A stretch of DNA of 64,000 nucleotides from JAUWGC01 sp963753055 (GCA_963753055.1 CAVWAP010000001.1:1-64000), one strand, 5' to 3'. Numbered from the stretch's first letter, positions 34,553 to 44,254 are shown. A program made the numbers and translations. The notes: generated by a model from the sequence alone, not told the origin.

Positions 34553-36199
34553 ATGCTGCGAAATTTGTTAATGTCCCTGATACTGGGCATATTATTGTCG
34601 CAATGTGCTTTTTCCCAGGAAGCAAGAACAACATTTATTCCCATGGAGGATGGCATAAGCCTGGCAACAGATATTTGGATGCCAGATGAAGGTGATGGTC
34701 CCTGGCCTGTAATATTGGTCAGGACACCTTACAGCAGAAATTACCAAAAGAAATATGGAAGATATTTTTCCCAACATGGGTATGTCGTTGCGGTGCAGGA
34801 TGTGAGAGGACAATATGATTCTGAAGGGGAGTTTGAGATATGGGTCAATGAAAAAGAAGATGGTTATTATTCAGTAGAATGGCTTGCAGGGCAGAAATGG
34901 TGTAATGGTAAAGTTGGGATGATCGGCGGATCATACGGAGGATACACGCAAACAGCAGCGGCAGTAACTAAACCTTCCCATCTCGTGACCATCATTCCAA
35001 AAGTCACCATGGCTGACCCATCTGTTTACCATGTATATCCCGGTGGTGTATTTGCAATGAAAGACCATTTGCAGGCTATGCATATGTTTGCGCACAATCT
35101 CTCTGTCAATAATAAACATCCTGCATTGCCTTCAGATTGGAAAGATCGACTTGATGAATTGCCTGTTATAGACCTGGACAAGCAAATTACTGGCAAGGAA
35201 TTAAAGCAATGGCGTACACATATTCAACATAAGCCTGGTGATCCCTATTGGAAGGATGCCGATTTTCTTGAGGAGCTTGAAGCAATGGATATTCCTGTAT
35301 TCCTCATTTCAGGGTGGTTTGATTTTGGAGGGATAGGCACAAAAGAGACGTATTTGCATTTAAAGGAATCAAAAAACAAGAATATTAAATTACTTCTTGG
35401 TCCCTGGGCCCATCAGACCCTTGGTAAATCAAAATTGGGGCCTTATGATTTTGGTGAGGAAGCCAGTATGGATATTGATAATGAAACCCTGAGATGGTTT
35501 GATTACTGGATGAAAGGTGAAGATAATGGGATTATGGATGAACCGCTGGTTCAGGTTTTTGCAACCGGTCCCAATAAGTGGGTTACCGGTAATACTTATC
35601 CTATACCGGAGAGCAAAATCCTTAAATATAATATAACATCATCTGCTCTTTCAGAAGAAGAGCCTGAAAAGGACATAAGGTTCAGCTCTTATACCTACAA
35701 TCCAGGTAATCCTACGCCATCCATATGGTATGATAATGCAAACCAATATGAAGATCTGATCATAGATCGCCAGGATATCTTAATCATTGAAAGCGAAGTG
35801 CTGAAAGAGGATGTTATGCTTTTGGGGCCCGTGAGCGCAACCATCTTTGCTTCCAGTTCAGCACCTGAGACCGACTGGTTTGTATACCTGCTGGAAATTG
35901 ACAGCACCGGCAGTCTGGGATCATTAATGCTAAGAGGGCAGGTTCGCGCAAAATGTCCTGAAAACAATAGTATAAATAAATACACCCTGGATCTATGGCA
36001 TACAGGCTATCTTGTACCCGCTGGCAACAAATTCAGGGTCTTGATTTGCTCTGCTGCTTTCCCTCGGTTTTCCAGAAACCTGAATACTGGTGAGGATAAT
36101 GAAACAAGCACTGACTTTCAAATTGCCGAACAGAAAATCTATCATTCAGCAGAATATCCTTCAAGTATTTCTGTTCATGCTATTGATATAAAATACTAA
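34553..36199 (+). CDS. CocE/NonD (S15) family exported alpha/beta hydrolase
   Basis: 548 residues. The N-terminal export signal contains LSQC, which could be a lipobox, or be cleaved after AFSQ. Hydrolase domain about 30-330: oxyanion region RTPYSRNY, VAVQDVRGQYDSEGEF, nucleophile Ser127 in GGSYGG, Asp in ISGWFDFGG, His in LGPWAHQ. The last 200 residues are the jelly-roll PepX C-terminal domain. Relatives include X-Pro dipeptidyl peptidases, glutaryl-7-ACA acylases and cocaine esterase; the substrate cannot be chosen from sequence. Probably acts on acyl or peptide bonds in the periplasm. Confidence 0.88.
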   Translation: MLRNLLMSLILGILLSQCAFSQEARTTFIPMEDGISLATDIWMPDEGDGPWPVILVRTPYSRNYQKKYGRYFSQHGYVVAVQDVRGQYDSEGEFEIWVNEKEDGYYSVEWLAGQKWCNGKVGMIGGSYGGYTQTAAAVTKPSHLVTIIPKVTMADPSVYHVYPGGVFAMKDHLQAMHMFAHNLSVNNKHPALPSDWKDRLDELPVIDLDKQITGKELKQWRTHIQHKPGDPYWKDADFLEELEAMDIPVFLISGWFDFGGIGTKETYLHLKESKNKNIKLLLGPWAHQTLGKSKLGPYDFGEEASMDIDNETLRWFDYWMKGEDNGIMDEPLVQVFATGPNKWVTGNTYPIPESKILKYNITSSALSEEEPEKDIRFSSYTYNPGNPTPSIWYDNANQYEDLIIDRQDILIIESEVLKEDVMLLGPVSATIFASSSAPETDWFVYLLEIDSTGSLGSLMLRGQVRAKCPENNSINKYTLDLWHTGYLVPAGNKFRVLICSAAFPRFSRNLNTGEDNETSTDFQIAEQKIYHSAEYPSSISVHAIDIKY

Positions 36200-36200
36200 T

Positions 36201-36298
36201 TACTTAATACCTAATACCTAATACTAACCACTAACCCCTGCCTACGCAGGGGCAGGCCACTAACCACCAACCACTAACCACTAACCACTAACCACCAA
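36201..36298. repeat. Heptamer arrays TAC(C/T)TAA and CCACTAA around a hairpin
   Basis: 36201-36235 holds TACTTAA TACCTAA TACCTAA TACTAAC CACTAAC. A GC-rich palindrome follows (CCCCTGC...GCAGGGG, with a trailing CAGG), and then six units CCACTAA/CCACCAA at 36257-36298, ending just before the cupin start codon. The palindrome looks inserted into a once continuous array. Confidence 0.85.
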
Positions 36299-36302
36299 AA
36301 TT

Positions 36303-36641
36303 ATGAAAGCATATTTCCCCGAAATGATCAAAAACCTCCCCGAAGCTGACATCCCCTTTGCAGGTGTCCGAGGCTGGATATCCCAGGGCGAAGACCAGCA
36401 GATTGCTTTTATGGAGATAGAACCCATTGGTCGGGTAGATCCCCACGCTCATGGTGCCCAGTGGGGCATTGTGGTGGAAGGGGAAATGGATCTGACCATA
36501 GGAGGAACCACAAAAACCTATAAAAAAGGAGATTCATATTTTATCCCGGCGCAGGTGTTGCATTCTGCTAACTTTAAGCAGAAAACCTGGGTGATAGACT
36601 ATTTTGATGACAGGAAGCGTTATAAACTGCGTGATATCTGA
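36303..36641 (+). CDS. Cupin-domain protein
   Basis: 112 residues forming a single small cupin barrel: motif 1 region DPHAHGAQWGIVVEGEMDL and motif 2 region KKGDSYFIPAQVLHSA, with His residues suited to binding one metal. Single-domain cupins of this type are often sugar- or metabolite-binding or isomerising proteins; no substrate is evident. Its start is 5 bases after a heptamer array and its end overlaps the next array. Confidence 0.82.
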   Translation: MKAYFPEMIKNLPEADIPFAGVRGWISQGEDQQIAFMEIEPIGRVDPHAHGAQWGIVVEGEMDLTIGGTTKTYKKGDSYFIPAQVLHSANFKQKTWVIDYFDDRKRYKLRDI

Positions 36642-36673
36642 TTTATGGTATCTGATATCTGATATTTGATTTA
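36632..36673. repeat. Heptamer array, TGATATC family
   Basis: Six 7-base units: TGATATC TGATTTA TGGTATC TGATATC TGATATT TGATTTA. It overlaps the cupin stop codon and extends towards the OstA-like gene. Related arrays at 38241, 38749 (inverted) and 50388. Confidence 0.87.
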
Positions 36674-36698
36674 TATTTGATTGATTGAAGTTCTATTT

Positions 36699-38216
36699 AT
36701 GATTGATATGGTTCCCTTGAAGAATTTAGTATTGCTCCTTTTATTGCTTTTACTTTCAATGTGTCTTATTGCGCAGAAGAAGACAAGGGTGATTTTGAAG
36801 CAGGCGGATGATCTGCGGATTGATAAGAAACATGGTCCGAATGTGCAGCGTCTGCTGGGCAACGTTATCCTGAAGCATGACAGCACATGGTTTTACTGCG
36901 ATTCTGCCTATCTCAATAACAAGGCCAATACTTTTGATGCTTACGGACATGTTCATATCAACGTTAATGATACCCTGGATATTTATGGTGACAGCCTTAA
37001 CTACGATGGGGCTACAAGGATTGGTGAGATGCATGAGAATGTTAAGCTGATCGACAAACGGGCTACCCTGACTACCGACCACCTTAAGTTCAACCGAAAA
37101 ACAGGTGTAGCTTATTACAATACCGGAGGGACCATTGTCAGCAAAGACAACACCCTGACCAGCCGGATTGGCCATTATTACACACGTAAAGAAGAATTCC
37201 ACTTCAAGGATGATGTGGTGCTGGTCAATCCTGATTACGTGATGAACTCAGATACCCTGGTTTACCATACAGTGACAGAAATAGCTTATTTCCATGGCCC
37301 TACCACCATTGTAGGAGAAGAGGACAATATCTACACGGAGAAAGGTTGGTACAATACAGACCTGGACCGTGCCCGGCTCACAAAAAACTCGCTTATCATC
37401 CATGGTGAGCAGATCATGGAAGGTGACAGCATCTATTATGACGGGGCGATAGATTATGGAGAAGCATACAGCAATGTCGTGCTTACCGACACATTACAGG
37501 ATGTGGTAGTCCTGGGCCATTATGCCCAGTACGACCGGGAAAAGCATTATGCTTATGTTACCGACAGCACAGTAGCCATAATGATCGACCGAACGGATTC
37601 ATTGTATCTTCATGCTGATACAATTAAGATCATTACAGACAGCACCGACCAGGCTGAAAAAATGCATGCATACTTCAAAGTCAAGTTCTATCGGGATGAC
37701 ATGCAGGGTATGTGTGACTCCCTTACCTATACCATTGCAGATTCGACGTTAACACTGTACAAGGACCCTGTATTATGGTCGGATGAGAACCAGCTGACCT
37801 CTGACAGCATCAAGATCATTTACGCCAATAAAGAAATAGATTCACTGGTCCTGTACAATAATTGCTTCATTGCCTCCCGTGACGACACTGCCACTTTCAA
37901 CCAGATCAAAGGTAAAAACATGGTAGGCTACTTCAGTAACAACGATTTGTACAAGATCACAGTTTCAGGAAACTCCCAAACCATATATTTTGTTAGGGAG
38001 GATGACGGTGCACTCATTGGTATTAACAAAGTGGTGTCCAGCAAGATGCGGATCTTCATCAAGGACAACCAGATCAAGACAATCACTTATATCGACATGC
38101 CGAAAGCAACCCTTTTTCCGGAAGACCAGGTCCCACCAACCGAAAGGCAATTAAAAGGGTTTAAGTGGATTGAAGGGCGGCGTCCCCTATCAAAGCATGA
38201 TATTTTTATCTGGTAG
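36699..38216 (+). CDS. OstA-like LPS transport protein (LptA-type repeats)
   Basis: 505 residues. The ATG at 36699 is chosen because a TTG 18 bases upstream lies in repeat sequence. Signal peptide ends near CLIAQKK. The rest is a long series of beta-strand repeats of the OstA type (NVILKHDSTWFYCDSAYLN, YGDSLNYDGATRIGEMHENVKL, DHLKFNRKTGVAYYNTGGTI), which form a beta-jellyroll carrying lipopolysaccharide through the periplasm. It is much longer than E. coli LptA (185 residues), as usual in Bacteroidota. LptD lies 3 kb downstream. Confidence 0.85.
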   Translation: MIDMVPLKNLVLLLLLLLLSMCLIAQKKTRVILKQADDLRIDKKHGPNVQRLLGNVILKHDSTWFYCDSAYLNNKANTFDAYGHVHINVNDTLDIYGDSLNYDGATRIGEMHENVKLIDKRATLTTDHLKFNRKTGVAYYNTGGTIVSKDNTLTSRIGHYYTRKEEFHFKDDVVLVNPDYVMNSDTLVYHTVTEIAYFHGPTTIVGEEDNIYTEKGWYNTDLDRARLTKNSLIIHGEQIMEGDSIYYDGAIDYGEAYSNVVLTDTLQDVVVLGHYAQYDREKHYAYVTDSTVAIMIDRTDSLYLHADTIKIITDSTDQAEKMHAYFKVKFYRDDMQGMCDSLTYTIADSTLTLYKDPVLWSDENQLTSDSIKIIYANKEIDSLVLYNNCFIASRDDTATFNQIKGKNMVGYFSNNDLYKITVSGNSQTIYFVREDDGALIGINKVVSSKMRIFIKDNQIKTITYIDMPKATLFPEDQVPPTERQLKGFKWIEGRRPLSKHDIFIW

Positions 38217-38240
38217 AGATATGTTCGGGAGATGCCTTGA

Positions 38241-38282
38241 TGATATCTGAGTTATGATATCTGATATCTGAGGTATGATTTA
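38241..38282. repeat. Heptamer array, TGATATC family; left inverted copy
   Basis: Units TGATATC TGAGTTA TGATATC TGATATC TGAGGTA TGATTTA. The first 31 bases (38241-38271) are the exact reverse complement of 38751-38781, beyond the four-helix-bundle gene. Confidence 0.9.
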
Positions 38283-38347
38283 AAAATAATTTATTTTTTT
38301 GGGAACGGATTGTAATGTTAGGGTATTAATTAGTAAAACCTAATATT

Positions 38348-38545
38348 ATGAAAAGACAAGACCTTGCTACAAGATTAATTGATTTTGCAGTACTTATTTA
38401 TGAAATATCAAGTGGTTTCTACAATAAAACTGGAAATCAGCATTATACTAGCCAAATAATAAGATCCTCTTCTTCATCTGCTTTGAACTATGGTGAAGCA
38501 TTATCAGCTGAATCCAAAAAGGATTTTATTCACAAAATCGCATAG
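38348..38545 (+). CDS. Four-helix-bundle (S23/IVP family) protein, frameshifted
   Basis: 65 residues from ATG 38348: DLATRLIDFAVLIYEISSGFYNKTGNQHYTSQIIRSSSS, the opening of the 'four helix bundle' family first known from 23S rRNA intervening sequences, then a stop. The next frame continues directly with ALKELRETHFALQIIQK to a stop at 38712; one added base near 38540 would give HKISIALKELRE and a normal 121-residue protein. It is not in an rRNA gene here. It sits exactly between two 31-bp inverted repeats (38241-38271 and 38751-38781). Confidence 0.78.
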   Translation: MKRQDLATRLIDFAVLIYEISSGFYNKTGNQHYTSQIIRSSSSSALNYGEALSAESKKDFIHKIA

Positions 38546-38748
38546 CGTTGAAAGAGCTCAGAGAAACTCATTTTGCATTACAAATAATTCAAAAAATCCA
38601 ACTTTGTAAATCAGAGCCTATATTAATACAAGCAATTAAGGAGAATAATGAATTAATATCCATTTTTGTTAAAACCCTCCAGACAGCTGAAAAGAACCTA
38701 CACAACAAATAACAAAATCAGCCTTATTTAATTCATCAACAAATCAAA

Positions 38749-38783
38749 TATCAGATATCAGATATCATAACTCAGATATCAAA
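38749..38783. repeat. Heptamer array, inverted TGATATC family; right copy
   Basis: Units TATCAGA TATCAGA TATCATA ACTCAGA TATCAAA. Bases 38751-38781 are the exact reverse complement of 38241-38271, including the off-consensus unit, so the pair arose by copying or inversion and not by independent amplification. Confidence 0.9.
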
Positions 38784-38818
38784 ACCCTCTTGCATGGCAA
38801 TACAAATTCTAGTTATTG

Positions 38819-39766
38819 TTAAAACAGCGAGAAGCGCACGTATTTCTTCGGGTTCTGCTGCAGGTCTTCCAGGAGAGCGTTCAGGTTGTTTGAAGCTTTT
38901 TGCAGGTTATTGTATAGCTTATCATCATTCAATAGCAATCCAATGGTTCCCTGTCCGGTATTGATCTTATCAGCTACCTGGGCCAGGTCATTAATGGTCC
39001 TGTTGATATTGTCAAAGGTCTTGGGTATCTGAGCTTTGGCAAGTGAGTCGCTGATAGTGGAGAAGTTATTGAGGATATTGGATATGTTCTCATTATTGTC
39101 TTTCAGGTTGCCTGTGATAAGCTCGATATTAGTAAGGATCTCAACCAGACGGTTTTTTTGAGTGACCACAAGCGTATCAAGATTGTATGAGGCGTTCTCA
39201 ATGTGCCGCAGCGTGACACTGATGGATGCTATACTGTTTTGCAGGTTGTCACGTGTTTTCTTGTTAAAAACCCCACGGATAGCTACAACTGCTGAATCAA
39301 TAGAGCTGATCAGCTCTTCTGCTTTATGTTTCAGCGGTGCTATCTGTTGATTAACTGCATCTTTTAGGCTGGCTTCAACCTCTGGTACCAGCGTATCACC
39401 ATCATCAAGATAGACATTCGTATCTCCCAGGACAATTTCAATGGCTTTTGAACCCATCAGGTCGGATGAAAATATATTTGCCACGGAATTCTTGGGAAGC
39501 GGAAGATCAGTTGTGACAATAAATTCAACAACGATATTCCCTGACATATCGGGTGTAAAAGAGATGTCGGTCACCTGGCCAACGTTCAACCCGTGAATAG
39601 AAACAGGGTTTGCCGGGGTTAATCCATTTACACGGGGGTAGATGGCGTAAAAAGTCTTGTGATTTTTGAAAATATCAAGCCCTTTCAGGTAATTGAATCC
39701 CCAGATAAATAAAGCGATAGTGACAATTGCCACCAGGCCAACCTTAAATTCTTTGGATAATTTCAC
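38819..39766 (-). CDS. MCE/MlaD family protein
   Basis: 315 residues: one N-terminal membrane helix (VGLVAIVTIALFIWGFNYL), a MlaD/MCE domain at about 38-115 (GLTPANPVSIHGLNVGQVTDI, DLMGSKAIEIVLG), and a long helical tail likely forming a coiled coil. MCE proteins form hexameric rings that move phospholipids between the membranes, working with an ABC transporter. No permease or ATPase gene is in this window. It is 96 bases downstream of the cell-wall amidase, a pairing common in Bacteroidota. Confidence 0.87.
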   Translation of the reverse strand: MKLSKEFKVGLVAIVTIALFIWGFNYLKGLDIFKNHKTFYAIYPRVNGLTPANPVSIHGLNVGQVTDISFTPDMSGNIVVEFIVTTDLPLPKNSVANIFSSDLMGSKAIEIVLGDTNVYLDDGDTLVPEVEASLKDAVNQQIAPLKHKAEELISSIDSAVVAIRGVFNKKTRDNLQNSIASISVTLRHIENASYNLDTLVVTQKNRLVEILTNIELITGNLKDNNENISNILNNFSTISDSLAKAQIPKTFDNINRTINDLAQVADKINTGQGTIGLLLNDDKLYNNLQKASNNLNALLEDLQQNPKKYVRFSLF

Positions 39767-39862
39767 AATAAAGGGCTTTTGTAATAAAACAAATGTACTA
39801 AATATTTTTTGCGTTGAAAAGTATTGTTGACAAGATTTTGAAAAGAGGAAGATCGTTTATCT

Positions 39863-40948
39863 TTACTTGTTTAGCGCATTAACTGCCTCATCAACAGTCA
39901 CTCTTTCCCCATTTACGAATGCAATGACAAAGGCATCTTTATATTGTCGCTCCTTGCGTATCCTGTTCTGTAGGTTTGTGGCGTCATCCAGGCTTGTCTC
40001 ATTGCCAACGGCGTATTTATACATCCCATTGTGGTGGTACTCTTCCACTCCTTCCAGTCCTTTGAACTTACCGGGATCTTTCTGCTTTTTTGAAACGGCA
40101 AACTGTACTTTAAAGATGACTTCATCCTTGTCTTCAATGGTAGGTGTGCTATCCTGAACAACCTGGACCCCTGCGCTTTGAGATTCAAGCTCCTGTTTGT
40201 ACTCCTTAAAGGCCCTATAGATTGCCGATGCAATATAAACCTGTCCTTTTTCACTATTAAGGAAGCTCTCATCCCTGGAGTTGCTAAGGTAACCTGTTTC
40301 TATCAGGATACCGGGCATGGCGGTTTTATAAAGGACAAGGAATCCTGCCTGGTACACTCCACGGTCCTTGAGGCTCACACGTTCCCTGAACTGGTCCTGC
40401 ACCTTCGATGCCATGATGCTGCTGTTCTCCAGGAATGAGTTCTGGAAAAGGGTTAATGTAATATAATCCTCATCATTATTGGGATTAAAGCCATCGTACA
40501 TATCAGCATAGTTCTCCTCATTCAAGATCACGGCATTTTCCAACTTTGCTACCTCCAGGTTGGCTTTGCTCTTATGTAAACCCATGATATAGGTCTCCGT
40601 TCCATAAGGCTGAGATGAAGGATTGGCGTTACAATGGATAGAAATAAAAAGGTCAGCATCTTTTTTATTGGCGATATCTGCCCTGACATGCAAATCAACA
40701 AAAACATCTGTTTTCCTGGTGTAGATGACTTCAACATCAGGCAGGTATTGCTCAATATACGCTCCTGTCTTTAAAGCAATTGACAGGGCAATATCTTTTT
40801 CCTTTGAGTGTTTCCCAAGGGCTCCGGGGTCCTTCCCACCATGTCCAGCGTCAATCACAACCTTGCGAATTTTCTGCTGAGATAGCGCAAAATGGCTGGT
40901 AAAGAGCAGGAGGGCAAGTATACCAAAAATCAAACCTATTCGTTTCAC
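39863..40948 (-). CDS. N-acetylmuramoyl-L-alanine amidase with SPOR-like tail
   Basis: 361 residues. Signal peptide (cleaved after FALSQ), then an Amidase_3 domain at about 28-235 with zinc ligands in VVIDAGHGGKDPG and the KEKDIAL Glu, SIHCNAN, and the catalytic Glu in ILIETGYLSN. The C-terminal 90 residues (FKVQFAVSK...YKYAVGNE...KDAFVIAF) look like a SPOR domain, which binds denuded septal glycan. It cleaves stem peptides from peptidoglycan during cell separation. Divergent from lptD. Confidence 0.92.
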   Translation of the reverse strand: MKRIGLIFGILALLLFTSHFALSQQKIRKVVIDAGHGGKDPGALGKHSKEKDIALSIALKTGAYIEQYLPDVEVIYTRKTDVFVDLHVRADIANKKDADLFISIHCNANPSSQPYGTETYIMGLHKSKANLEVAKLENAVILNEENYADMYDGFNPNNDEDYITLTLFQNSFLENSSIMASKVQDQFRERVSLKDRGVYQAGFLVLYKTAMPGILIETGYLSNSRDESFLNSEKGQVYIASAIYRAFKEYKQELESQSAGVQVVQDSTPTIEDKDEVIFKVQFAVSKKQKDPGKFKGLEGVEEYHHNGMYKYAVGNETSLDDATNLQNRIRKERQYKDAFVIAFVNGERVTVDEAVNALNK

Positions 40949-41073
40949 CTAAACAATATTTTAGTTAGCTTTGATTTTTAAGATAGATCGGTGAACAAAG
41001 CTTTGGTTTTACTATGAATTACCGATTTTAGTGCTAGTACAAAATTAGCATATCAAAATAGTTCAAGTTTAAA

Positions 41074-43797
41074 TTGTCGGCTAAGTTATTAACAAGGTAT
41101 CGGTTGAAATATTGTATTTCTGTTGTGTTATTGATTTTTGCCTGTCTTACCCTAACAGCACAAGAGGATACTGGTCGCACCGTGAAGAAAGACAGCCTTC
41201 TTTTTAAAGACCGGATCCAGTTTGCTGATACAATAGGTAATGCCCTCGATAGTCTGTTCTCCCCAGTTGTTCAGGATACAGTAAAGCCGTTTGAAGGCTT
41301 CATTGATACTTTGAAGAAAAAACAACCCAGTGTGGGTATTGAATCAAAGGTGGAGTATGAGTCGATGGACTCCCTGCGTTTCAATATTTCTGAGCAAAAG
41401 GTATTTCTGTACAAAAGCGTTGATATTAAGTATGAGGACATTAACCTGAAATCCGGCTATGTAGATATCAACTTTAAGAAAAACCTGGTCTTTGCAGAAG
41501 GACTTGAGGATACTGCAGGCGTCAAGCGAGGATTGCCTGTCTTCAACCAGGGAGGGTCTGAATTCCAGGCTAAGACCATGAAATATAATTTCATTTCCAA
41601 AAAAGGCTTAATCAATGATGTTGTAACCCAGGAGGGAGAAGGCTATATACATGGGAAAACAATCAAAAAGATGGGTGACAACCAGGTGAATATCAGTAAG
41701 GGATCGTATACCACCTGCCCGCCCTGCGAAAACCAGGATTATGAATTCAGATATTTTAAGTCGAAGGTGATCCCCGGTAAACGCATCGTGACCGGCCCGG
41801 CATACCTGGTTGTTGAGGATGTCCCAACACCTTTATTTATCCCATTTGGAATATTTCCTAACCGTTCCGGACAGAAATCTGGTATTGTGATCCCTTCATG
41901 GGGTGAATCGGCAGACAGGGGCTTCTATTTTGAGAACGGAGGTTACTACTTTGCCATCAATGATTACATCGACCTGAAAGTCGTTGGAGATATCTATACC
42001 GGCGGAAGCTGGGCTATTAAACCATCCTCCAGGTATAAAAAGCGATATAAGTTCAGTGGTAACTTCGACTTCCTTTATGCTATCAATATCCTGGGGGAGA
42101 AGTATACTCCCAGTTATCAACGCAACCGTGATTACAGTATCCGATGGGTGCATAAGCAGGATCCCAAGGCCCGTCCTAAAGGCAAATTCTCAGCTGATGT
42201 GAATGTGCGAAGCAGCAAGTCCAATTATTTTAATCCAACAAGTGCTGAAGACTACCTCTCCAATACTTTCCAATCAAGTATCTCATACCAGACTAACTTT
42301 GCAAATAAATACTTCCTTACCATAAATGCCAATCAAAGTCAAAGTACTATAGACAATATGATGAACTTCACCCTTCCACAGGTGAACTTTACTGTTACCC
42401 GATTCTATCCTTTGCGCAGGAAAGAGCAAACCGGCAAGCGCCGCTGGTATGAAAACATCAGCATCGATTATAACATGAATGCAAAAAACACATTCTCTGT
42501 GCCGGATTCATTGCTGTTTACATCGGATGTGTTTGAGATGATGAACAGCGGGATCCAGCACAATATGCCAATAAACAGTTCCGTGAAGCTATTGAAACAT
42601 CTGACCTGGAGCAATGGCGTCAATGTGCGCGATCGCATGTATTTCAAATCCATTCAAAGATATTGGGTCGATACAGTGTTTTCACCCACGGATACCATCC
42701 CCGGGTATGTCAAAACAGATACCATTGGTGGATTTAATAACGCTTTCGACTATGATTACCGGACATCCATAACCACTAAGCTATATGGAATAGTGCAGCT
42801 GGGACAGAAAAGTTTTCTAAGGGCTATCCGTCATGTCTTTACACCTACAATCGGTTTTAGTTTCCAACCATCATTTGGCGGTAGTGGTTGGGGCTATTGG
42901 GATTCCTATTACAACCCTGTCCTGGACAAGGAAATTGAATATTCCGTTTTTGAAGGTAGCTTATATGGAACCCCGCCAAAAGAGTCCGCAACAAGGTTAA
43001 ACTTCTCCTTTGCCAATAACCTGGAGATAAAGGTAAGGAGCAAGAAGGATACCATCACGGGAACAAAGAAGATACCCCTGATAGATAATTTTTCTGTTTC
43101 GGGTTCATATAACTTCTCAGCCGACTCCCTGAACCTGTCCAAGATCAGGATGAGCGGCCGCACAAGGCTCTGGAAAGGGTTTGATATTTCGTACGGAAGC
43201 ACATGGGATCCTTATGTGGTTAGCAAGGATGGAACCAGAAACCTGAATAAGTTTGAATGGGACGTGAACCGCCGCCTGTTGCGAATAATGAGTTCTTCCT
43301 GGGATTTTAGCTTAAACCTGGCATTGACACCCAATACCTTTAAAAAAGAGAAAGACAAGAAAAAGGAGTTCGAGGAGCCACCAGATGCCACGGCAGAAGA
43401 GATCGACAACATCAAGCAGAATATTGAAGATTATATTAATTGGAATATCCCCTGGAGCCTGAATATTTCATACACCTTCGCAGTTACTCATACTTATGCT
43501 TTCGTGAACAATGTTAAGATGAAGAGTGAAAAATTGGTGCAAACGCTGGCCCTGAGAGGAGATATTAACCTCACTCCCAAGTGGAAGATTGGGTTTCTTA
43601 CCGGCTGGGATTTTCAGAATGCAGAAGTTTCATATACTTCTCTGAATATTTACCGTGATTTGCATTGCTTCGAGATGCGTTTTAACTGGATACCAATCGG
43701 TCCGAGGAAAAGCTGGAACTTCGGTTTAAACATCAAAGCCAATATCCTGCAGGATGCAAAGCTTGAGAAGAAACGTGACTTCAGGGATCGTTTTTAA
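41074..43797 (+). CDS. lptD: LPS assembly outer-membrane protein LptD
   Basis: 907 residues. A TTG start at 41074 is used: an in-frame stop precedes it at 41059, no in-frame ATG lies between, and a signal peptide follows at once (ISVVLLIFACLTLTAQED). The N-terminal third is an OstA-like jellyroll (EQKVFLYKSVDIKYEDINLKSG); the rest is a large beta-barrel with the conserved GPAYLVVEDVPTPLFIPFGIFPN segment and a CPPC-containing loop (TTCPPCENQ). LptD inserts LPS into the outer leaflet. It is intact and divergently arranged with the amidase. Confidence 0.9.
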   Translation: MSAKLLTRYRLKYCISVVLLIFACLTLTAQEDTGRTVKKDSLLFKDRIQFADTIGNALDSLFSPVVQDTVKPFEGFIDTLKKKQPSVGIESKVEYESMDSLRFNISEQKVFLYKSVDIKYEDINLKSGYVDINFKKNLVFAEGLEDTAGVKRGLPVFNQGGSEFQAKTMKYNFISKKGLINDVVTQEGEGYIHGKTIKKMGDNQVNISKGSYTTCPPCENQDYEFRYFKSKVIPGKRIVTGPAYLVVEDVPTPLFIPFGIFPNRSGQKSGIVIPSWGESADRGFYFENGGYYFAINDYIDLKVVGDIYTGGSWAIKPSSRYKKRYKFSGNFDFLYAINILGEKYTPSYQRNRDYSIRWVHKQDPKARPKGKFSADVNVRSSKSNYFNPTSAEDYLSNTFQSSISYQTNFANKYFLTINANQSQSTIDNMMNFTLPQVNFTVTRFYPLRRKEQTGKRRWYENISIDYNMNAKNTFSVPDSLLFTSDVFEMMNSGIQHNMPINSSVKLLKHLTWSNGVNVRDRMYFKSIQRYWVDTVFSPTDTIPGYVKTDTIGGFNNAFDYDYRTSITTKLYGIVQLGQKSFLRAIRHVFTPTIGFSFQPSFGGSGWGYWDSYYNPVLDKEIEYSVFEGSLYGTPPKESATRLNFSFANNLEIKVRSKKDTITGTKKIPLIDNFSVSGSYNFSADSLNLSKIRMSGRTRLWKGFDISYGSTWDPYVVSKDGTRNLNKFEWDVNRRLLRIMSSSWDFSLNLALTPNTFKKEKDKKKEFEEPPDATAEEIDNIKQNIEDYINWNIPWSLNISYTFAVTHTYAFVNNVKMKSEKLVQTLALRGDINLTPKWKIGFLTGWDFQNAEVSYTSLNIYRDLHCFEMRFNWIPIGPRKSWNFGLNIKANILQDAKLEKKRDFRDRF

Positions 43798-43813
43798 ATA
43801 TCGTCTAAATCAT

Positions 43814-43821
43814 TATATTTG
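43814..43821 (+). promoter_or_regulatory. Bacteroidota -7 box before ridA
   Basis: TATATTTG (TAnnTTTG consensus) ends 19 bases upstream of the RidA start codon, in the 43-base gap after lptD. Confidence 0.5.
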
Positions 43822-43840
43822 ATCTATCAAAAAAACAATC

Positions 43841-44218
43841 ATGAAAAAAGTTATTCATACCGAAAAAGCACCCAAAGCTGTGGGCCCATACAGCCAGGCC
43901 ATACAATCCGGAAGCACCCTGTTCATCTCAGGCCAGATACCAATGAACCCTGCCACAGGTAAGATCGTTGATGGTGGTATAAAAGAACAGACCGAACAGG
44001 TTTTAAAGAATATTGGAGCCATCCTTGAAGAGGCGGGCTATTCCTTCGATGATGTGGTGAAGTCAACATGCCTCTTAAGCGATATGGACAACTTTGCTGC
44101 AATGAACGAGGTTTACGCCAGTTATTATAAAGACGATCCTCCCGCCAGGGCTGCTTATGGTGTAGTCAAACTACCGCTTGGAGTGATGGTTGAAATTGAA
44201 ACCATCGCGATGAAATAA
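43841..44218 (+). CDS. ridA: RidA family enamine/imine deaminase
   Basis: 125 residues, the full length of the YjgF/YER057c/UK114 family: GPYSQAIQSGSTLFISGQIP near the start, the STCLLSDMDNFAAMNEVYASYY region, and the signature PPARAAYGVVKLPLGVMVEIE, in which the Arg binds the substrate carboxylate. It hydrolyses reactive 2-aminoacrylate and related imines from PLP enzymes. Cytoplasmic trimer in known members. Confidence 0.93.
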   Translation: MKKVIHTEKAPKAVGPYSQAIQSGSTLFISGQIPMNPATGKIVDGGIKEQTEQVLKNIGAILEEAGYSFDDVVKSTCLLSDMDNFAAMNEVYASYYKDDPPARAAYGVVKLPLGVMVEIETIAMK

Positions 44219-44254
44219 ATATTCTGTTTACTGTTTTCTATTGACTATTTTCTA

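Noticed and set aside
36201..36298. Possible CRISPR array in the tandem CTAACCA-type repeats
   Set aside because: Units are 7 bases with no spacers, and no cas genes are present; they are simple tandem repeats.
38348..38712. 23S rRNA intervening sequence suggested by the four-helix-bundle gene
   Set aside because: No rRNA sequence flanks it; only the protein family is shared.
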